Below the pieces are notes generated by a model. The model had not been told where the DNA came from. It made no database searches and saw only the letters and a program-made list of their open reading frames with translations. Made by a program: the position numbers and the translations under genes. This document shows, piece after piece, positions 23,266-33,721 of a stretch of 56,399 bases of DNA. The DNA is from Actinobacteria bacterium HGW-Actinobacteria-7 (GTDB taxonomy: Bacteria; Actinomycetota; Coriobacteriia; Anaerosomatales; PHET01): NCBI GenBank assembly GCA_002841275.1, contig PHET01000015.1, positions 8,834 through 65,232 on the forward strand, read 5' to 3'. The first letter of the stretch is position 1, and every line of letters begins with the position of its first letter.

Positions 23266-24473
23266 GCGCCGAGCAGGAATCGCGCACCTCATCGCAGGGC
23301 GCCGTCGGCATGCTGCGCGAAGTGGGCCGCAAGCTCGCCCAAGGTGAGGCAGGGCCGCTGTTGGTCTTGCTGATGGTGGGCGCTATCTGGACCTTCTTCC
23401 AGCTTCAGAACGATCGCTTCCTGAGTGCCGGAAACCTCACCAACCTGATGCTCCAGCAAGCCGCGGTGGCCACCATCTCGATAGGCGTGGTTCTCATCCT
23501 CCTGCTGGGCGAGATCGACCTGTCGGTTGGCGCAGTGAGCGGACTGTGCGCGTCAGTGATGGCCGTGCTCGTTGTGCAGCAAGGGATGCCGCCTGTACTC
23601 GCCGTGCTCGTTGCATTGGGACTGGGCGCGGTCATCGGCCTGTTCAACGGCGTCATGATCACGCGCTTCCAGATCCCGTCGTTCGTCGTCACTCTGGCCG
23701 GCTCGCTCGCGTGGGTCGGTTTCCAGCTCCTTGTGTTGGGCCAGACAGGCACGATCAACCTCTCCGACAAGTTCATCATCGGGCTGACCTACACGTACTT
23801 CCCACCCGCAATGGGCTGGGCCGTCGCTGCGCTGGCAATCGCGCTCACGCTTGGCCTCGCGCTTGTGGCGCGTAAACGCCGCGGTGCAGCGGGTCTGAGT
23901 GTCAGCTCCATCCAAGGCCTGGCATTCCGCACTGCAGTAGTTGGCGCCGCATTCATCGCGCTGATTATCGTCGTCAACCAGGACCGCGGGCTCCCGATGG
24001 TCGTATTCATAGTCTTCGTGCTGGCCCTGGCGTTCGCCTACCTGACCGAACGCACTCGGTTCGGGCGCCACATGTTCGCCGTTGGCGGGAACGCCGAAGC
24101 AGCGAGACGTGCAGGCATCAAGATCGATCATGTCCGCATTCTCGTGTTCATGCTTGGCTCGACACTCGCATCCGCCGGAGGCATTCTCGCCGCATCGCGT
24201 CTGATGGCCGTGAACCAGTCTTCAGGCAGCAGCGACCTGTTGCTGATGGCGATCGCCGGACCGGTCATCGCCGGGACGAGCCTCTTCGGGGGTCGCGGCA
24301 CGGTATGGTCGGCGTTGTTGGGCGCGGTGGTCATAGGATCCATCGCTAACGGCATGAACCTGTTGGCTTTCGCGTCCTCCGTGAAATTCATCGTCACTGG
24401 CGCCGTGCTGATCACCGCCGTAACCATCGAAGCGATGACGCGCATGCGCAGGCAAGGTGAACAGCGAGTCTGA
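23262..24473 (+). CDS. sugar ABC transporter permease, XylH-like
   Basis: A 403-residue integral membrane protein of the BPD_transp_2 (RbsC/XylH) family. It has about ten hydrophobic helices and the family motifs GEIDLSVGAVSGL and NGVMITRFQIPSFVVTLAG near the middle. GGNAEAARRAGI, the cytoplasmic loop contacting the ATPase, lies at about residue 275. An insertion between about residues 170 and 240 matches the longer XylH type. The last gene of the transporter, it converges on the acetyltransferase gene 12 nt away; no terminator is visible between them. Confidence 0.93.
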   Translation: MSAEQESRTSSQGAVGMLREVGRKLAQGEAGPLLVLLMVGAIWTFFQLQNDRFLSAGNLTNLMLQQAAVATISIGVVLILLLGEIDLSVGAVSGLCASVMAVLVVQQGMPPVLAVLVALGLGAVIGLFNGVMITRFQIPSFVVTLAGSLAWVGFQLLVLGQTGTINLSDKFIIGLTYTYFPPAMGWAVAALAIALTLGLALVARKRRGAAGLSVSSIQGLAFRTAVVGAAFIALIIVVNQDRGLPMVVFIVFVLALAFAYLTERTRFGRHMFAVGGNAEAARRAGIKIDHVRILVFMLGSTLASAGGILAASRLMAVNQSSGSSDLLLMAIAGPVIAGTSLFGGRGTVWSALLGAVVIGSIANGMNLLAFASSVKFIVTGAVLITAVTIEAMTRMRRQGEQRV

Positions 24474-24485
24474 CAGACGAGGCGA

Positions 24486-25037
24486 CTAGCGCCCTGAGAT
24501 CACCCTGCACGGGTTGCCCGCCACGGTGACTCGTGGCTCGACGGAACGAGTCACAACGCTTCCAGCACCAACGATCGCACCAGCACCGATCTCGACCCCG
24601 GGCAGCACGATCACCCCGCCGCCCAGCCACGCGCCCTCGCCGATGGTGATGGGCTTGGCCGACTCGAGTCCTGCAGCGCGCTCCTCGGCCCCACGCGGAT
24701 GGTCGGAGGTCAGGAGCTGCACCCCGGGGCCCAGCTGTGCGTCATCGCCGATCTCTATCGCTGCACAGTCCAACAGGATGCAGCCGAAGTTGATGAAGGC
24801 ACGGGCACCAAGGCGAATCTGCTCGCCGTAGTCGCAGTAGAATGGCGCTTCAATCCACGCACCCTCGCCCATCTCGCCGAGTAGTTCGCGCATCGTTGCC
24901 CCGATCGCCACAGTATCCGCCGGATCGAGTGAGTTGAACCGTTGAGTCAACCGCCGGGCTCGAACTCGAGCGGCGGCAAGCGCAGGATCGCTGGCGTCGT
25001 AGAGTGCTCCGCTCAGCATCTTTTCGCGTTCGGTCAC
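24486..25037 (-). CDS. sugar O-acetyltransferase (maltose/galactoside acetyltransferase family)
   Basis: A 183-residue left-handed beta-helix acyltransferase. The N-terminal MTEREKMLSGALYDASDPAL is the Mac domain. The hexapeptide-repeat region follows (FYCDYGEQIRLGARAFIN, LLDCAAIEIGDDAQLGPGV, GAWLGGGVIVLPGVEIGAGA), with the catalytic His in SDHPRG. It transfers acetyl from acetyl-CoA to a sugar hydroxyl. It starts at GTG overlapping the sensor-kinase stop (GTGA), an odd pairing for a metabolic enzyme. Confidence 0.92.
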   Translation of the reverse strand: MTEREKMLSGALYDASDPALAAARVRARRLTQRFNSLDPADTVAIGATMRELLGEMGEGAWIEAPFYCDYGEQIRLGARAFINFGCILLDCAAIEIGDDAQLGPGVQLLTSDHPRGAEERAAGLESAKPITIGEGAWLGGGVIVLPGVEIGAGAIVGAGSVVTRSVEPRVTVAGNPCRVISGR

Positions 25038-27070
25038 GAGGGCTCGGTCGACTCTGGCAAGACGAGAGTGAACACGGAGCCCACCCCCACCTCGCTTTCC
25101 ACGGAGATCTCTCCGCCCAGCAGGTGCGCGAACTCCCTTGAGATGCTTAGACCGAGACCTGTGCCCGGAGCCTTGGCGATGCCCGGAATATCGATCTGGG
25201 CGAAGGCGTCGAAAATCCGATACAGATCCGCCTGCGAAACCCCTGGGCCAGTGTCTGCGATACGGATCGCCACCGAGCGGTCACTCTCGCGCTGCATCGT
25301 CACAGATACTTCGCCAGCCTGTGTGAACTTCACAGCGTTGCCTATCAGATTGAGGAGTATCTGCTGCACCTTGGCGCTGTCCGACTGAATAATCCAGTCC
25401 GCGCCCTGAGCGTCAACGCGCAGCTCAAGGCCTTTCTCGGCTGCCATGGGTCGAACCACCTCGACCATCTCCCGCACCATCGCCCCGGAATCCATCGGAG
25501 CAACATGCAGCTCGACTCTGCCCGCTTCGATCTTGGAGAGATCGAGGACGTCGTTGATCAACGTCAGCAGGTGCTTGCCTGACCGGTTGACCATCTCCAC
25601 CTGTACCTGTTGTTCCTTCTGTAGAGGGCCTGCAAGGCCCTGTAGCAGGATTCCCGAGAATCCGATGATCGAGTTGAGGGGCGTCCTGAGTTCGTGACTC
25701 ATCGACGCAAGAAAATCGCTCTTGGCTGCCGTGGCATCACGCAACTCGGCGTTCGTCTTCACGAGCGCGGCCGTACGTTCTTCAACAAGGGACTCGAGAT
25801 TTTCGCGCTGGGACGCGAGTTCGCCCTCGGCGCGCTTGCGCTCGGTGATGTCCATGATGATCGAGTGGATGACCGGACGGCCTCCCAGTTGGACGATGCT
25901 CGATGAGACTTCGACAGCGCGCTCGGCACCGTCCGCCAACCGGTGCCTGAACTCGAACCGCCCACTGCCGCTCTGGGCGACGTCAGCCATGGCAGTCGCG
26001 ATCTCATGGGCCGGCATCGTGTTAAGGTCGCTGGCTCGAAGCTGCAACAGCCGCTCTTTGGAGTAGCCGTAGAACTTGAACGCCGACGCGTTCGCGTCCA
26101 GGATGCGTCCGTCGAAAGGCTCCATCAGCAGCATCGCAACCGAGCTTTTGGCGAACTGGTCCCGGTACGACTGCTCGGACTCGCGCAGTGCGTCCTCGGC
26201 GATCTGGCGCTTGGCTTCTGCGCTGTCGACGCGTCCGCCGATGCGCGAGGCGGAGCGCAGAATCACTGCCGTGACGATGCTCATGACGACGAGCAACGCC
26301 AAGGAGGTCGGAATCGGGTCGTTCTCCGCCCCGAAACGGGCATCCACGACGCCGAGGGCCGCGAACGCCAGCATCGTGGCCATCACAACGGGCAGGACGC
26401 CCCGCATCAGTTGCGCCCGAACCGAGTCGCCTACAAACAGGGACATCGGCCGCCTGTCCGTCCCCATTGCCAGGATTCCGAGCCCAACGATCAACATCCC
26501 CAGCGAGGAGAAGAGCGCGGGCGGGAAGGGGCCCAAGTCGTACATGAGCGGAGCGTCATACGCATAGCCGACGCACAGAACAAACCCAGCGGCCGCGACT
26601 GTCGTCGCGATGACGGCAGCGATTGAGCGGCGCCGCGCGTCAGAAGACTCGAAGAGCGCGAGCGCAGCGGCCAGCGCCGCGAAGAGTACAGCGACAACCG
26701 GAGACATCCTGGCAACCTGTCGGCCCTGCACCATGTCGGCCGCCGACGCGAAGAGCCGGTCCGGAGACACGTGCAGACCGAAGGCGAAGTCGACAAGTTC
26801 GACTACGACAACGACCCATATGGTGGCGGCACAACCGAGAATGAAGCCACGGGCCCGTGGCGACTCCATCCGCAGCCGCACCAGCAGCGCCACACATAGC
26901 GTGAGAAATACCAGAGAAGTGACGGGCACCATCGCGTCGTAGCGCACGGTGCGACCCGCGAGCTGAAAGTCGCCCAAGACCCAACCTGCGAACGAAAGGA
27001 GCGAAATCGCCCCCATCACCAGCGCAGAGACATATTGCATTACACGGATCTGGAACATAGTGCGACCCAT
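25034..27070 (-). CDS. membrane PAS-domain sensor histidine kinase
   Basis: A 678-residue hybrid of an N-terminal membrane domain with about eight helices (residues 10-272) and cytoplasmic signalling modules. A PAS domain lies at about 300-410 (FAKSSVAMLLMEPFDGRIL, ASAFKFYGYSKERL, closing PVIHSIIMDITERKRAE), then a short coiled coil. The HisKA domain has H-box SMSHELRTPLNS (about 455). The HATPase domain has N-box QILLNLIGNAVKF, G1 IADTGPGVS and G2 GTGLGLSIS. No receiver domain or adjacent response regulator is present: an orphan kinase. The start is chosen at MGRTMFQIR, preceded by GGGGTGG; the longer upstream frame has no membrane or domain features. Confidence 0.88.
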   Translation of the reverse strand: MGRTMFQIRVMQYVSALVMGAISLLSFAGWVLGDFQLAGRTVRYDAMVPVTSLVFLTLCVALLVRLRMESPRARGFILGCAATIWVVVVVELVDFAFGLHVSPDRLFASAADMVQGRQVARMSPVVAVLFAALAAALALFESSDARRRSIAAVIATTVAAAGFVLCVGYAYDAPLMYDLGPFPPALFSSLGMLIVGLGILAMGTDRRPMSLFVGDSVRAQLMRGVLPVVMATMLAFAALGVVDARFGAENDPIPTSLALLVVMSIVTAVILRSASRIGGRVDSAEAKRQIAEDALRESEQSYRDQFAKSSVAMLLMEPFDGRILDANASAFKFYGYSKERLLQLRASDLNTMPAHEIATAMADVAQSGSGRFEFRHRLADGAERAVEVSSSIVQLGGRPVIHSIIMDITERKRAEGELASQRENLESLVEERTAALVKTNAELRDATAAKSDFLASMSHELRTPLNSIIGFSGILLQGLAGPLQKEQQVQVEMVNRSGKHLLTLINDVLDLSKIEAGRVELHVAPMDSGAMVREMVEVVRPMAAEKGLELRVDAQGADWIIQSDSAKVQQILLNLIGNAVKFTQAGEVSVTMQRESDRSVAIRIADTGPGVSQADLYRIFDAFAQIDIPGIAKAPGTGLGLSISREFAHLLGGEISVESEVGVGSVFTLVLPESTEPS

Positions 27071-27194
27071 TACCACCCCGAGACACCGATGGTCAGAGCG
27101 CAGGGACAGAACTGAAACCGGCCCGCGCTCACTACGTAGCGAGCATACGCCACACGCAGGTTCTGCGACGCAAAACGAGAGTGATCCGGGGAAC

Positions 27195-27668
27195 TCATCG
27201 GCCCTCGAAGGCCCGACGCAACTCGACCACGTCGAGCTTGCGCATGGCGAGCATCGCGGCGGTGGCCCTCTGCGCTGCGGCCGCATCATCCGAGGACAGC
27301 ATCCTTCTGAGCTCCGTAGGCACGACCTGCCATGACAGCCCGAACCGGTCAGTCAGCCACCCGCACTGACCCTCCTCGCCATCCGCAGTCAGCTTGTCCC
27401 ACAGTTCATCGACCTCGTCGGCCGACTCGCAGTTCACCACGAATGAGATTGCGGGGTTGAACTCGAAAACCGGCCCGCCGTTAAGAGCGATGAACTCCTC
27501 GCCGTCCAGCACGAAGTTGACCGTCATGACTGAGCCCGCGGGAAGCGGCGCGCCTTCGCCGTAGTACGAAGTCCCCAGAATCTTGGAGTTCTTGAACACC
27601 GACACATAGAACTCGGCGGCCTCGTGGGCCCTAGTGTCAAACCAGAGGAACGGGCCGATCTTCTGCAT
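27195..27668 (-). CDS. VOC-superfamily protein (PhnB / 3-demethylubiquinone methyltransferase-like)
   Basis: A 157-residue vicinal-oxygen-chelate fold protein. The start MQKIGPFLWFDTRAHEAAEF has AGGAGG 8 nt upstream. Further family signatures are FYVSVFKNSKI, FVLDGEEFIALNGGP, a CGWLTDRFGLSWQVVP core and a C-terminal helix (AMLAMRKLDVVELRRA). Enzyme activity in this subgroup is generally unproven. It is transcribed towards the sensor kinase and lies head-to-head with the aldo/keto reductase gene. Confidence 0.9.
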   Translation of the reverse strand: MQKIGPFLWFDTRAHEAAEFYVSVFKNSKILGTSYYGEGAPLPAGSVMTVNFVLDGEEFIALNGGPVFEFNPAISFVVNCESADEVDELWDKLTADGEEGQCGWLTDRFGLSWQVVPTELRRMLSSDDAAAAQRATAAMLAMRKLDVVELRRAFEGR

Positions 27669-27863
27669 TCCGTAGACCTCCTGCCTAGTCGACGCCACCT
27701 TTGGCTCTCTGCTCCGGTCCGAACTGACTCTCCACTGGGTAAATCCCCATTTCGCGGCGCGATACCACAGGCAACTGCTCGCCTACGCCGCACACCTACC
27801 GATTGTGTCGCGAGCTGGGATTCGCCACACTCTGAGGTGACCGCCACCAGGAAGAAGGTACCT

Positions 27864-29033
27864 GTGAAATACCGCCCCATGGGATCGCTTGGGTGGGATG
27901 TCTCGGCGCTGGGCTTTGGCTGCATGCGCTTCCCCACCAAGCGCTTCAACCGGCTCGCCGCCGACGGAGCCGAGGCAACGCGTATCGTGCGCAGTGGCAT
28001 CGACCAAGGAATCAACTACGTGGATACCGCGTGGTTCTACCACATGGGCGAATCCGAGAGGATCCTGGGCGAAGCGCTCAAAGACGGCTATCGCGAGCGA
28101 GTGAAGCTCGTGACCAAGATGCCCACGCCGCTCGCGCGCAAGGAGGAGGACTTCGACAAGTACCTCCACGCCCAGCTCGAGCGCCTTCAAACCGACTACC
28201 TTGACGTCTACATGATGCACACGCTGGACCGGGCGGGATTTGACAAGATCAAGCGGCTCAAGTTCATCGAGAAGGCCGAGAAGGCCCGCGATGCCGGACT
28301 CATCCGCCACATCGGTTTCTCGTTCCACGACACGCTGCCAGTGTTCAAGGAGATCATCGACTACTACGACTGGGATGTCGCCCAGATCCAGTACAACTAC
28401 ATGGACACCTGTATCCAGGCGACGACCGAAGGGCTCGAATACGCGCACGCCAAAGACGTCGCCGTCGTGGTCATGGAGCCGCTCAAGGGTGGCCGCCTCG
28501 CCAACCCGCCTGCAGAAGCGCTCGAGGTCATGCGCGCCTCCGGTGTCGAGCGCACCCCCGTGGATTGGGCTCTACAGTTCCTCTGGAACCGTCCAGAGGT
28601 CGCCGTCGTACTCTCCGGCATGGGGTCGCAGCGCATGGTCGATGAGAACTGTGCGAGCGCTGATCACTCGGGCGTGGGCATTCTCACCGAGGTCGAGCAG
28701 GAGACAATCGAGAGGCTCGCCGAGGTCTACCGCGCCAAGATCGTCGTCCCCTGCACGGCCTGCCGTTACTGCATGCCGTGCCCGTACGGTGTCGACATCC
28801 CCGGCAACTTCGCCGCGCTCAACAACATGCAGCTGGGCAACAACTGGTACTTCCGCTACAAGACCAAGCGCGGCGTGCGCAAGCTCGCCCAGACATCCGC
28901 CCAGCTCGACTCCAGCAAGACCAATGGCAGCGTCCACCTCTGCACCCAATGCCGCCGCTGTGTTGAGAAGTGTCCCCAGCATATCGACATCCCCGTGGAG
29001 CTGGAGAAGGTGAAGTCGGAGTTCGGACGCTAG
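27864..29033 (+). CDS. aldo/keto reductase with C-terminal [4Fe-4S] motifs
   Basis: A 389-residue TIM-barrel oxidoreductase. It starts at GTG (KYRPMGSLGWDVSALGFG) with AAGAAGG 5 nt upstream. The family catalytic residues are visible: Asp and Tyr in YVDTAWFYHMG, Lys in VKLVTKMP and a His in IRHIGFSFHD. After about residue 290 there are two Cys groups, CTACRYCMPCPYGVDIP and CTQCRRCVEKCPQHIDIP. Only the second is a standard ferredoxin motif; the first resembles the CxxCxxCxxP motif of this subgroup. Electrons may come from ferredoxin rather than NADPH; substrate unknown. Confidence 0.92.
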   Translation: MKYRPMGSLGWDVSALGFGCMRFPTKRFNRLAADGAEATRIVRSGIDQGINYVDTAWFYHMGESERILGEALKDGYRERVKLVTKMPTPLARKEEDFDKYLHAQLERLQTDYLDVYMMHTLDRAGFDKIKRLKFIEKAEKARDAGLIRHIGFSFHDTLPVFKEIIDYYDWDVAQIQYNYMDTCIQATTEGLEYAHAKDVAVVVMEPLKGGRLANPPAEALEVMRASGVERTPVDWALQFLWNRPEVAVVLSGMGSQRMVDENCASADHSGVGILTEVEQETIERLAEVYRAKIVVPCTACRYCMPCPYGVDIPGNFAALNNMQLGNNWYFRYKTKRGVRKLAQTSAQLDSSKTNGSVHLCTQCRRCVEKCPQHIDIPVELEKVKSEFGR

Positions 29034-29102
29034 GCGGCCGCCTGTGAACACCTACTTCACCCGTGTAGTTCCGTATACCCGACGAACGCAGTCGGGCCCC
29101 TG

Positions 29103-30095
29103 TCAGAGTAAGACGTCCGAGAGGACCGCATTCGTGGTCTCGCGGTCGCGGCGAGCGGGTATTGCGGCGGATCGAGCGGACGCGGAGACAACCACTGCCG
29201 GTGTTCTGCCACGCAGCGTGGCCACCCGGGGATGGGCGTTGGCGATCTTGGCCGCATACATCCGCTGGTCGGCGACGCTCAACAGGGCGTCTGCGCTGTC
29301 TCCGTCCAATGATAGATGCGCCGCACCGAGGCTGAGACCCGCATCATCGAAGTCTCGCCGCATCGCTGCCGACAAGACCTCGAAGCGCTCCTTCCAGCTC
29401 TCGTAGCCGGAAGGCCCCGTCACGGGAAGAAGCACGACGAATTCGTCACCGCCGATCCGGTAGGCGGCGTCTGATGACCGGCAGTTCTCGGCCAGCAACC
29501 GGGCCATGCCCGAGAGCAGCTCGTCCCCCCTGCTGTGGCCATACCTGTCGTTTGTCGCCTTGAGCCCATCGACGTCAGCGCACACGACCGTAAACATCGA
29601 GCCATCGCGCAACGCAAGCGCCACGTGCGCGGCGATGTCGCGCCGAAGCGCCCGGAGATTCCCGAGTCCCGTGAGGGAGTCCTCGAGCGCCATGCGCTCC
29701 ACCAGGCGCTGCTGGGCGTGGAGATCGGCAAGCACCGCGGACACGTGTGCGTTTCGCCTCTGGAGCAGCTTGAACAACACTGAGATCGTCGTACCTTCCA
29801 CCAAGAACGCCACCACACGGACCCAGTCGGCCGGAGTGGCGACGAGCTGATCGAGCCCCATTGCCGGTTGCAGGCTCACGAACAGCGCGACAGCCATCGC
29901 CAACAGGCCAGTCCCCAGTCCACCGACAGCAGCAGCCGCCGAGACAACGATGAGGAAGAAGGACAGGGCCATGTCCGAGCCGAGCATCGGCGTCAGTCCC
30001 TGCCTGACCCCTGCGATGGCAACGGTTCCCAAGAGGGCCACCAGGACGCCCGGAGCTCCCGCGATGATTCGCGACTCAGGTGTCCAGGTACGCAT
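29103..30095 (-). CDS. membrane-bound diguanylate cyclase
   Basis: A 330-residue GGDEF protein that should make cyclic di-GMP. The start at MRTWTPESRI has GGGAG 8 nt upstream. About five hydrophobic helices occupy residues 10-130. The catalytic domain begins at DSLTGLGNLRALRRDI and has DVDGLKATNDRYGHSRGDE and YRIGGDEFVVLLP, the intact GGDEF active site. An inhibitory RxxD upstream of it is not obvious. The short C-terminal tail is Ala/Arg-rich. It converges on the aldo/keto reductase gene. Confidence 0.93.
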   Translation of the reverse strand: MRTWTPESRIIAGAPGVLVALLGTVAIAGVRQGLTPMLGSDMALSFFLIVVSAAAAVGGLGTGLLAMAVALFVSLQPAMGLDQLVATPADWVRVVAFLVEGTTISVLFKLLQRRNAHVSAVLADLHAQQRLVERMALEDSLTGLGNLRALRRDIAAHVALALRDGSMFTVVCADVDGLKATNDRYGHSRGDELLSGMARLLAENCRSSDAAYRIGGDEFVVLLPVTGPSGYESWKERFEVLSAAMRRDFDDAGLSLGAAHLSLDGDSADALLSVADQRMYAAKIANAHPRVATLRGRTPAVVVSASARSAAIPARRDRETTNAVLSDVLL

Positions 30096-30390
30096 GATCA
30101 CACTCCCAGTGGGCCATTCGGGCGCTTCAGAGTTCGCCAATGAGGACCCATGGACAGCCTATGCGCGCGGAGGGTAGTCAATCCAGCTCCCCCCTGAGGT
30201 GCTGGTGACGTGCCTCACAAAGACGCGCTCCTGTGAGCCCGCCAATTGACGCTTGAACCACTACGTCTCGGGCCAGCGGTGCCCTACTGCCAATCGGCGC
30301 TCAAGCCCGCGGCTGGTGAGCGAGAAGGCGAACGTCATCGCGAGGTACATGAGCGTGAACACCGAGCCCTCGCCGTCCACGCTGGCAACT

Positions 30391-30636
30391 TCAGCGCTTC
30401 TTCCAGTAGTCGAACTCCGGCTCGTAGCGAACGCCCGCGAGATCCGAGACCTTCTCGGTGAAGTAGGTCTGCGCATCCGCGATGGCCTGGTTGTAGACAC
30501 CCGGCCCGATTTCCCGAACACAGAAGTCGAGCACTCGTGCCGCCTTGAGGTCGCCGATCTGTGCATCCAGCTCCTCGGCGAAGAAGCGTTTGATCGAACC
30601 GAGGAGATACCTCTCCACGTCTGGCTCAAACTTCAT
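30391..30636 (-). CDS. DUF2164 family protein
   Basis: An 81-residue, mostly helical protein that matches DUF2164 in length and pattern: SIKRFFAEELDAQIGDLKAA, a middle FCVREIGPGVYNQAI and a YFTEKVSDL end. Its function is unknown. It lies just downstream of the dppF gene on the same strand (32-nt gap) and could be on the transporter transcript. Confidence 0.85.
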   Translation of the reverse strand: MKFEPDVERYLLGSIKRFFAEELDAQIGDLKAARVLDFCVREIGPGVYNQAIADAQTYFTEKVSDLAGVRYEPEFDYWKKR

Positions 30637-30668
30637 CTCGCTACTCTTTCCACTTGGGAGGGCGGCAG

Positions 30669-31675
30669 TCAGCCGGGGGGCTGCTGGCTACGTCCGTCGC
30701 CGTCGAACAGGTAGCACGACACGAAGTGGCCGGGAGAAACCTCGACAAGCTCCGGCATGACCGTGTCGCAGGCACATGATGCGCAGCTGCCCTTGGCGTA
30801 GCAGCGGCTCGAGAAGCGGCAACCGGGCGCCGGATCGATGGGGCTGCCCACGTCACCCTCCAGCAGAATCCGCTCCTTGCGGTGGGCCGGGTTGGTCACC
30901 GGGATCGCCGAGAGGAGCGCCTTGGTATACGGGTGCAGCGGGTTGTTGTACAGCTCGCGCTTCGGCGCCACCTCGACCAGACGGCCCAGATACATGACGC
31001 CGACGCGGTCGCTGACGTGCTTGACCACGTTGAGCCCATGGGCGATGAACAGGTACGTCAGGCCGAACTCGCCGCACAGGTCAGAAAGCAGGTTGAGCAC
31101 CTGGGCCTGAATCGACACATCGAGTGCCGAGACCGGCTCGTCGCACACGATGAGCTTGGGCTCCATCGCCAGCGCGCGTGCAATCCCCACCCGTTGCCTC
31201 TGGCCACCGGAGAACTCGTGGGCGAAGCGATTGCGGCTGTTGGCGGGCAGACCCACGGCGTTGAGCAGGTAGCCCACGCGGTCGTCGATCTTGTTGGCCG
31301 GAAGCAGCTTGTTGACGCGGACAGGCTCGGCGATGATGTCGCCCACCGTCATGCGCGGATTGAGCGAGGCGTACGGGTCCTGGAAGATGAGCTGGATATC
31401 GCGGTGGTACACCCGTCGCGCCTTGGTCGAGAGCTTCGCGAGATCACAGCCGTCGTACCAGATCTCACCGGCGCTGGGCGTGTGTAGACTCACGAGCATC
31501 TTGCCCACCGTCGTCTTACCGCAGCCCGACTCCCCCACAAGTCCGAAGGTCTCGCCCGGGAAGATATCGAGCGACAGGTCGTCGACCGCCTTGAGCACTG
31601 AGGTCGTGCGGCCAAAGACACTCCGCTCCACCGAGAAGAACTTCGAGAGGTGCCGCAGGCTGATCAGGGGCTCGC

Positions 31676-31679
<4 letters not shown>
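30669..31679 (-). CDS. dppF: peptide ABC transporter ATP-binding protein, DppF-like
   Basis: A 336-residue ATPase: Walker [11 protein letters not shown]-loop [14 protein letters not shown], signature FSGGQRQR, Walker [15 protein letters not shown]. The C-terminal oligopeptide-transporter extension has four Cys ([19 protein letters not shown]), which in this family bind a [4Fe-4S] cluster. The start overlaps the dppD stop by 4 nt (ATGA). It is the last of the five transporter genes. Confidence 0.94.
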
Positions 31680-32716
<1,037 letters not shown>

Positions 32717-32725
32717 CGCAGGCCC

Positions 32726-33721
32726 CTACTTGATCCGCGACTTGGGATCGAGAGCGTCGCGCATGCCATCGCCCACGAGGTTGAACGCCAACACCGTGAG
32801 CGTTATCGCCAGCCCCGGGAAGATCATCGTGTGCGGGGCCTGGAAGATGAAACTCCTGGCGCGACCCAGCATGTCGCCCCACTCAGCCTGAGGCGGCTGT
32901 ACGCCCATGCCCAGGAACCCGAGCGCCGCCGTGTCCAGCACCGCGGCCGAGATGCCCAGCGTCGCGCGCACCACGATGACCGAGAGGGCTGCCGGCAGCA
33001 CGTGCCAGAAGATGATGCGGAAGTCGCTGTTGCCCGAGATTCGCGCAGCCGCGACGTAATCGTTCTCCTTGATAGAGAGGATGTTGCCTCGCACTAGCCG
33101 GGCATACTCAGGAATCGAGACCAAGCCAATCGCGATGACCGCCTTGTCGATGCCCTTGCCCAGCGCAGCCATCAGCGTGATGGCGAGCAGGATCGACGGG
33201 ATGGCAAGCATCACGTCCATCGCACGCATCACGATGGTGTCGGTCAGACCGCCCACGTACCCGGCGACCGATCCCAGGATCACCCCGATGGTCAACGCGA
33301 TTGAGACAGCCAGCAACCCTACCGTCAGCGAGACGCGCGTACCAACGATCACGCGGCTGAAGATATCCATGCCCAGCTGGTCAGTACCGAACCAATGCGC
33401 GACGCTGGGTGGCTTGAGCGCATTGGCCATGTTGGTCTCGATGGGGTTGTACGGGGTGAAGTACGGCCCGAACACTGCCACGAAGACCAGGAAGCAGATG
33501 AAGAAGAGGCTGATCAGCGCCGCCTTGTTGGCGACGATGCTGCGCCACATCTCGAGCCACCGGTTGTCGGCCTTCTCATAGAACGTCTCGTCACCCACGG
33601 TGACATACGGCACGGGCAGCGACTCCCCCAGCGCCATGGTCTCATCGGCGACGGTACCTTCGGAAGGCGGATCCTCGAACGATTTCGGAGAAAGGGGGGT
33701 CATCTCGCCCATGCCGCTCAT
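32726..33721 (-). CDS. dppC: peptide ABC transporter permease, DppC-like
   Basis: A 331-residue permease with a long cytoplasmic N-terminus (about 60 residues) and six predicted membrane helices. The BPD_transp_1 motif with the EAA loop reads EYARLVRGNILSIKENDYV and AARISGNSD. HWFGTDQLGMDIFSR near residue 112 is the DppC/OppC signature. The start overlaps the dppB stop by 4 nt. Confidence 0.94.
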   Translation of the reverse strand: MSGMGEMTPLSPKSFEDPPSEGTVADETMALGESLPVPYVTVGDETFYEKADNRWLEMWRSIVANKAALISLFFICFLVFVAVFGPYFTPYNPIETNMANALKPPSVAHWFGTDQLGMDIFSRVIVGTRVSLTVGLLAVSIALTIGVILGSVAGYVGGLTDTIVMRAMDVMLAIPSILLAITLMAALGKGIDKAVIAIGLVSIPEYARLVRGNILSIKENDYVAAARISGNSDFRIIFWHVLPAALSVIVVRATLGISAAVLDTAALGFLGMGVQPPQAEWGDMLGRARSFIFQAPHTMIFPGLAITLTVLAFNLVGDGMRDALDPKSRIK

